Shown here piece after piece: positions 57,601-64,000 of a stretch of DNA of 64,000 nt (positions are counted from its first letter, which is position 1; every line of letters begins with the position of its first letter). This DNA comes from Karalla daura (Eukaryota; Chordata; Actinopteri; Chaetodontiformes; Leiognathidae). Under the pieces are notes generated by a model that saw only the letters and a list, made by a program, of their open reading frames with translations, ran no database searches and was not told where the DNA came from. A program made the translations under genes and the position numbers. The stretch spans positions 8,652,589-8,716,588 of the forward strand of contig CM055196.1 of the NCBI GenBank assembly GCA_029224185.1, written 5' to 3'.

Positions 57601-60325
57601 GCGGCCTCCGCGGCCTCTCCCTCCCCTCGGCTTCCTCCCCAGGTAAGTGAGTGAGAGGCCAGCTGCTCCGAGGTGTGTCCTGCTTGTTTTGGCTGGAGGG
57701 CTGCAGCGGTCGGATGTTTGCGCTGTGGGTTGCCTCTGCTGCGGCAGCTCGGGCCCGTCCTGAGCAGGAGGCAGGGGAACTTGTCGGGACTTGCCTTTTG
57801 GAGACTGAGAGGAGAAGATGGAGAGCACAGGGGCGAGGGGGGGGCAGGGGGGGTCTGGTGCAGCCCGAGGCTGAGTGTGTCATACGTCTGCTTCTTTGTC
57901 TTGGCTGCACGAGATCACATGCTGTCAGGTTAGAGAGGAACTTGAGGAGAAAGAGAGACCATCTTGATTATGATTATTACTTGATTATGGTGCAGTGGTT
58001 GTCTTAGTCAGACTGTGGGTGGGGTTGTGACTTCAACGGCCTCACGGAAACAGCTTTAATCTAAAATATAATAGAACGTCAAAGTTTACATTTAATTACA
58101 TGGGTCAGACTCTTCTGATAAGAAACTCAGTCAGCACCTGAAAAGTCACACTCAGATACTCAGCTATGACTGTGGAGACTGAAGTTGAAATGTAAAAGGA
58201 TATATCTGATTTGGAGCCTCAAACTCAGATTCTATGTAATTTGTTCCATCCACAGTGTCACAGTATGAAAATGCCACTTTGTGGGGAGAATTTCTGAGAG
58301 TGATGCATTACTGAGTGACAGTGCTGCAGCAGACAGTGTAAGTGGCACACACTCTGCTTATTAAGTGCTTTTGCCCCTGTCAAGGACAGATTGTTATTGT
58401 AGGAGTCAGACAGCATTATGCAAAGCGTTCTAAAGTTACACATATTCCCTCTGCCTCTTCATCTTGATTTTAACGATTCACATGTAAGTGAAGCGCCGTG
58501 ACTGAGATACTGCAGTAAAACTCTCAAGTATAAGTGGTCTATTCATGAAAAAAATGGTTTCCACTCGCAGTCCTCTTTCTGCACAAGCTTTCACACATTT
58601 CACACTCAACAGTCCCATTTCGGTTTGGCCATTGACTTGAACATGATGTCTGTAATGTGGATGAATAAGAGTACGAGTTGAAAATGCCTTTAAATCTGTC
58701 AAAACTTGACACAGAGATGTTTTTGCACACTTCTGGACTTTTGTCAAGTATTTCTTGCATCTTATTCTATCACTGATGAAGTGTTCAATATCATCTTTGC
58801 TTTCTGTTCAAACCAGGCCATGGTGGCAGGCCCTGACACAGGTCACAGAGTGTCACCATCTGTCGAACTTTTGCCGAACGTTTACCAAACGTGTCGGCAT
58901 CTCGGTTTCCTGGAACAGATAATGGAGGCAAACTCCAACTCTCTGTTTCCATTTCAATCAACCCAATAAACTTTCATGTTTGATGATTCATTGGGATGAA
59001 TCAGTGCCTTTCACTACAAAAGAAAAAAAGAAAAAGAAAAAACAGTTTGAGGCGAGTACCGATCTGTTTGCCAGGCTGTACCAATGCTCGTCTGTTGCCG
59101 TGCCAACCGCCCACGCATGACCTATGATGTAACAGTGAGAAAAGGGATGTGGGGTCATCTCCCTGTGCAGACAGGTAGCCGTGACCTATTAGCACACAGA
59201 CGGGAGGAGGATTCGGCCAGGCTCTTTGTCTTTCAACCTCCCTGTGTGCTGGTGTGATACCAGCAGCCAAGCCACTCATCAGGCCTGAGGAAATTAATGA
59301 CATAACTTTCGAGCACGCTTATTTCCAGTTGCACTAGAGCTCTGTGATTTGTTGGCGCGGCGGCGGCCGCCCTGCCCGCCTGTCTGGTTTCCAAGTAAAG
59401 ATGCTGCTCCTGTCGAGTCTTGTCCCGGAGCAGTCGGGCGGTCCCACGGTTTTTACAAGACAAACTCACACACACACGCACACACGCTCACAGGCGCTCG
59501 GAGGGGATTTATCGCTGCCCGCCCATCACCACCTCGCTGTGACTTCAAGAAGAGACATCATATCTTCAAAGTGGGACACTACGTTCCCCCTGCTCGAATG
59601 TAGGAATCGAGCACTTTGAACACCAGCATTTATGAACTGTGGGTCACCGGATCGGCGACCTCTGACTCTTCCAGCATCTGCGCAACTCCTAATGAGGATG
59701 TATATTATCTATAAATAGTTGTGGCATCTACATATGGAGTGCAGTGCTAAGACTGTTTGTGTTTGATCTGTTTTGATCCGTTCAAAGCTTGTGCTGACCG
59801 ACCTCCGCTTCCTGCTTCCTGTCTGTCTCACTGCGGTCTGTGACCGTAGGTCACAGGGTCTGATTGTTCTGCAGACCCTCTGATTTGCCTGTTCCGGGAA
59901 CGCCACTTTTAAAACTCTCTTTAAACTCACCCCCCCCTCTTTTGCATCCATCGGTCAGTCAGTAAGTTGCCAGTTGCTCATGATCTAATAAACAGGAGAG
60001 TGAAAGCTGTGACATGAGGTCACAGCTGGTGCATGCGTGTGTGTGTGTGTTTGAAATCCTATACGTACGGCAAAACCTGCTACCAGGATCATCGTCGGCA
60101 TTAACACAGAGATGTGACACAAGGGAGTGTTGCCAGCAGGTTGTTGTTGTTTTGTTGCTCTGGTTTGAAATTCTCATAGTCCGAGAAAGCAATATTTAAA
60201 GGCGCAGACACACACTTTTTAGAATAAATTATAATTATTATTTGTCATGCCTTCAACTCTACTCAATTTGAGTACAATCCTTTGTGATTCTAATGATCAA
60301 TTAATTTATTATAGAGTGATGTGTG
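54601..60325. other. Intergenic or distal 3' UTR, no supported gene
   Basis: Alternating GT-rich runs (54610-54640, 54860-54970) and AT-rich DNA. AATAAA at 55777-55782 is far downstream. A GC-rich patch at 57590-57860 is open in two frames but has no recognisable domain. No exon chain could be built. Confidence 0.5.
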
Positions 60326-60500
<175 letters not shown>

Positions 60501-62564
60501 GACCTGTACGCCACAGTTTCACAGTGTGTGTTGCAGTTCGCTATGGAAAGATAATAAATTGCCTTGCACTTACACAAAAAGTACAGGCCAGCACACACTG
60601 TACATGCACTCTTTAGGCTGCCCACAGTGGACGCCTTTGTTGCAGGCGCCACATCCTCCAGGACCAGATCCTGACCCGAGTCACACAGACAAGAAGTGTG
60701 TGTGTGAGGTTGTGTATCTGTGTGTCCATAGCTGTCCGTGCGTATGCACTCTGTATGTGGCTGGCCCACTCAGCTACTCCGTCCGTCCCCGGATCCAGAT
60801 TCCAGCGGACCTCCCTGCTCGGGTGCTGCTGGGGGCTGATGGGGTTGGAGAGCAGCTTTGAAGGAGGCTCCAGTGACTCATTACCCAACAATCCAACCAG
60901 CCTACATGTTCCCCACACCCCCCAAACATCTCCATCCTTGCCCTAGCCCCTGCCCCTTGTCCTCTGGCACAGATAGCTGCACGTACACAAGCTCCTAGAG
61001 CATGCCTGCACACACACACACACACACACACACACTGGTCAATCGTCAAGTGAAGAAAAGGGATTCTGTTTCAGTGGAGTGAGCCGCTGTGAAAGACTCC
61101 TCTGTGTGTGAGTGTTTGTGTGCGCATGCGTGTGTGTGTGTGTGTAGTACAGAGGTGTGTAGTATGCCACCAACTGAAATGATATAAAAGAATTAGAACA
61201 CATTAGCACAGTGTTAGGAGGGTTCCTAATAAAATGTATTCCGGTACAAAATACACATACTAAACATATGCCATAAAATGTTAAAATGTTATTTATCACA
61301 TGCTCTAAAATATTTTCTCAATGTTAGTAACACATTCAAAACACTTTGTATTACTTCTACTATTGATATCGTATTATTATTAAATTGTGAAATTATGAAT
61401 TGATTATAACTGATAATTTGCAGCAATCTGAATATGACACCAGTGATCTTATCTGTGACTTCCGATGATTCTCGATAATAATCAAAGTTGTCATCACTCT
61501 ATTCTAAATAGGAATCAAAGTACTCTGAAGGCTGATCACAATATGTGGTCTAACACTGAGACTTTCATATAAGAATGTGTAAAATAGGATACCATTATAG
61601 ACAGTAGAACTGCCGAGCACCTGTTTGTTAGAGGGATGAAGATGAATGTGTAAAATATTCACAGGACAATGAATGTGCATTAAAACACTCTGAGGTGCGT
61701 GAATTACTTTTGCTGTGCGTGTCGTGTGGGTCGGTGTCACTGCTCCAGTATTTGACAGTTTTTGCAGCATGTGGAACCAGTTTGATCAGAGAAGGTCTCA
61801 GTTTCCCCGTAAAATCTTCTAACCATTCGTGTTTGAATCTGACATCCTAATCTGTGCCTTCATCTCTCCGTCTGGACTCATTCCTCCATGTTTCCTTGGG
61901 GGTCTGGTGTAAAGCTACACCACAAACTCCTGTTCCCACAGCTCACGCTGGTCCTACCCCCACCTTTAGCTGCTGTGAACACACATCTGTGGCCCTCATG
62001 GGGACAAAAAAAAAAATCAGACATCTGTGTCCGTGTTTTAACTATCGGTGCAGGAGATTTGTATGTTTTAAACATACTGCTTGGTGTCTGCATGCTCTGT
62101 GTTCATTAAATCTGACATTCGTCGGACATGACATCATTCCGTCTTCCTGTCTGGGGTGCAGAGAGCAAAATTACATTTTGAAATGCAAACTGATTCCCAG
62201 TGCTTTAGCGTACCGAGCCGCTGCGTTCGTGGGAAAGTGTTTCCACTAAAACCTAAACGCATTGTCATTTGAAATGAGTATGAAATGTAATGCGAGACTT
62301 CTGGCTCGCAGTCTGTGCCCTGACTTATGCGGCGTGAGCTGTGAAACAGAGAAGAGAGAACAAATGGAGCCAGTGAGGCTGCAGTGTACTGCATGGGAGC
62401 CGAATGTTGCATTTAGTCACTGACTGTACTGTGTGAGCTCTTGTGCTACCACTTCTAGGGCACATTTTTTCCCTTTACTAAAGCGTATTTTACAATTGGG
62501 ATTTCTTTTTACTCTAATTACAGATTGTGAAGTTTGAGAGTATATGGTGTATGTATGTTTTATG

Positions 62565-62640
62565 TGGCCCAGAGAGAGGCTTCTGCAGACCCCCCCACAA
62601 CACTGTTTCATACTGTTTTATAATGGATGGATGGATGAAA
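62565..62640 (+). repeat. Dispersed teleost repeat fragment
   Basis: AGAGAGAGGCTTCTGCAGAC, CCCCCACAACACTG and a terminal ATGGATGGATGG match the layout of the repeat half ending in ATGG units. Confidence 0.55.
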
Positions 62641-63359
62641 AGAGGAAGCTTATTCATCGGTGAGGTGTCAGGCGTCCGTAGACAAAGCATATCTCTGCAG
62701 CCTGTGTAAATTATGCATTTACAGTCATGAAGTGTGCTCATGCTGCATGTCAAATGTGCTGATTGATGCTGACCTCTGCTACAACCGTAGCCTAGCTAGC
62801 CAAAGGTCGCCACTGTGCTTCAGCTGGGGGACAGCGTGTGGACACAGAGGATCTTTGTGAGCTCCCCTGCTCCCTGGGAAAGACCCTTGAGCCATGACAA
62901 ACAGGATTTCCTCTTAAATCAGCCTTTATTCTTCCCGTGTCCTTCCTCTGTTGGCTGTAAAGAGGGCCGCTCACGACTGAGAGCGCGGCGTAGGGCGACA
63001 GGTCTGATGGGGGCAGAGTGCTTCCCTGTGACTGACAGGTGGGCAGATGTTTTCACTTGTCACATCATGAAAAACACATGGGCAATTAACAACAAATGAT
63101 CGCTCTCTACCCTATGACTCAGTGGAGCCACCTCTAAGGTTGTGCTTGGGTGTTTCCTGTTATAGCACGCCACAATGGCAGCTGTGATATGAGGCAGATA
63201 AAAAACAAAAAAAAAACAAACACAATGCCATTTATTATCTTTTCTGTGGCACTGAACCCATGACCTCTCAGATCAGTCCTTTCACTAAGGAGGATTTTAT
63301 CTATTCCACCAAATGGAAAATAACTATGTATATTTCAAAACAGGACAAGCTGGCACACA

Positions 63360-63440
63360 ACACACACACAGCATTCACACTCACACCTAGGGGCAATTTA
63401 GTGATTTATTTTATGGGTTTAAGCATGCATGTTGTGGACT
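63360..63440 (+). repeat. Dispersed teleost repeat fragment (other half)
   Basis: A short CA-rich run is followed by GGGGCAATTTAGTGATT, GCATGCATGTTGTGGACTGG. This resembles the half that follows CA tracts, in a truncated form. Confidence 0.5.
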
Positions 63441-64000
63441 GGTAGTACTCCAATTAAACCCACGCAGGCATGGTAGAACTAGACACAGCCTGAGGCTTTA
63501 ACCTGGAACACTCACAGTGTGGGCCAGTGCAACCCAGCGTTTCACACAGCCACTCACCTGTTTAACAGCCTGGCTCAAAGTGAAAGGCTGAAACCTGTGA
63601 GCTCAGCCATTCTGGGTCTGATCCTGACACTTTGCAGGGATGTCTTTAGAGTCACTACTACTTATATACATATACACTCGCTGTCTAGTGCTAAACATGC
63701 TTATATGAGGCAGTCACCAAATGTGGAGGTCATAACTTAATATAGAGCTAAAACAATAAATAAATATCTAGGTTCAACATTTAGTCACGAATGACATTGC
63801 TGTTGTTACTATTTTTATGTCATGACAGTCACTTGCCACTATAGTTTATGTAACTATATCCTACAAATACTCTCACAAATATAAAACAGGAACTCTTGCT
63901 CTTAGACTTCATGTTATTTTTGTTACTCTGGGCGCCAGTCCTATCTTTGGTTTTGCTCAAAATATAAAAGTTGAGTGACAGGTTCCAGGCTCCCGGCCTG

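Noticed and set aside
57541..58007. Overlapping open frames on both strands in a GC-rich patch
   Set aside because: Open on both strands with Arg/Ala-rich low-complexity products. No known family is recognised.

Overview
This window is genomic DNA from a ray-finned (teleost) fish. The evidence is short GT-AG introns with vertebrate splice consensus, many long (CA)n and (CT)n microsatellites, dispersed copies of a repeat that looks familiar from teleost genomes, and two clearly vertebrate multi-exon genes. Both genes are on the + strand. I see no CRISPR array, operon, prokaryotic gene or convincing viral gene.

Region 1 (1 to about 16,500) is the 3' part of a receptor-type protein tyrosine phosphatase of the R3 class, best matched to ptprj (DEP-1/CD148). 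I could assemble 31 coding exons from 728 to 15,080. They join in frame as 6,014 nt. They encode at least 17 fibronectin type III (FN3) domains, each a single phase-1 exon, then a membrane-proximal region, one transmembrane helix, a 9-nt microexon, a single PTP domain and a tail rich in YxN motifs. The signal peptide and first exons lie left of position 1. The FN3 array carries its history openly: exons 6-17 form a four-domain unit repeated three times, and exons 1-3 lie in recent tandem duplications with a mosaic pattern that suggests gene conversion.

Region 2 (about 16,500 to 41,500) has no protein-coding exon that I can support. It holds microsatellites, copies of the dispersed repeat, a CpG-rich promoter-like segment at about 19.79-20.17 kb with CAG/CGG/GAG runs, and more GC-rich segments at 30.6-31.1, 34.5-34.8 and 37.7-40.7 kb. 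The coding ATG of the next gene lies inside an exon preceded by a splice acceptor, so this region probably holds its non-coding first exon(s) and a very long first intron.

Region 3 (41,535-53,443, plus 3' UTR) is a complete osbpl5 (ORP5) coding region. Its 21 coding exons sum to 2,610 nt, or 869 codons plus stop. The product has an N-terminal ORP5-type leader, a PH domain, the sterol/lipid-transfer (ORD) domain with the EQVSHHPP signature split over two exons, and a C-terminal tail anchor. In mammals this protein exchanges phosphatidylserine and PI4P at ER-plasma membrane contacts. The eighth of its coding-region introns contains a promoter-like segment with a CCAAT box and a perfect 10-bp CLEAR/E-box palindrome. 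Downstream of it is a possible alternative first exon whose reading frame fits the next osbpl5 exon, which would give a PH-less short form.

Region 4 (about 55,300-64,000) is intergenic or unassigned: AT-rich single-copy-looking DNA, a 129-bp (CA)n tract and further copies of the dispersed repeat. The two genes are not functionally coupled in any way the sequence shows.
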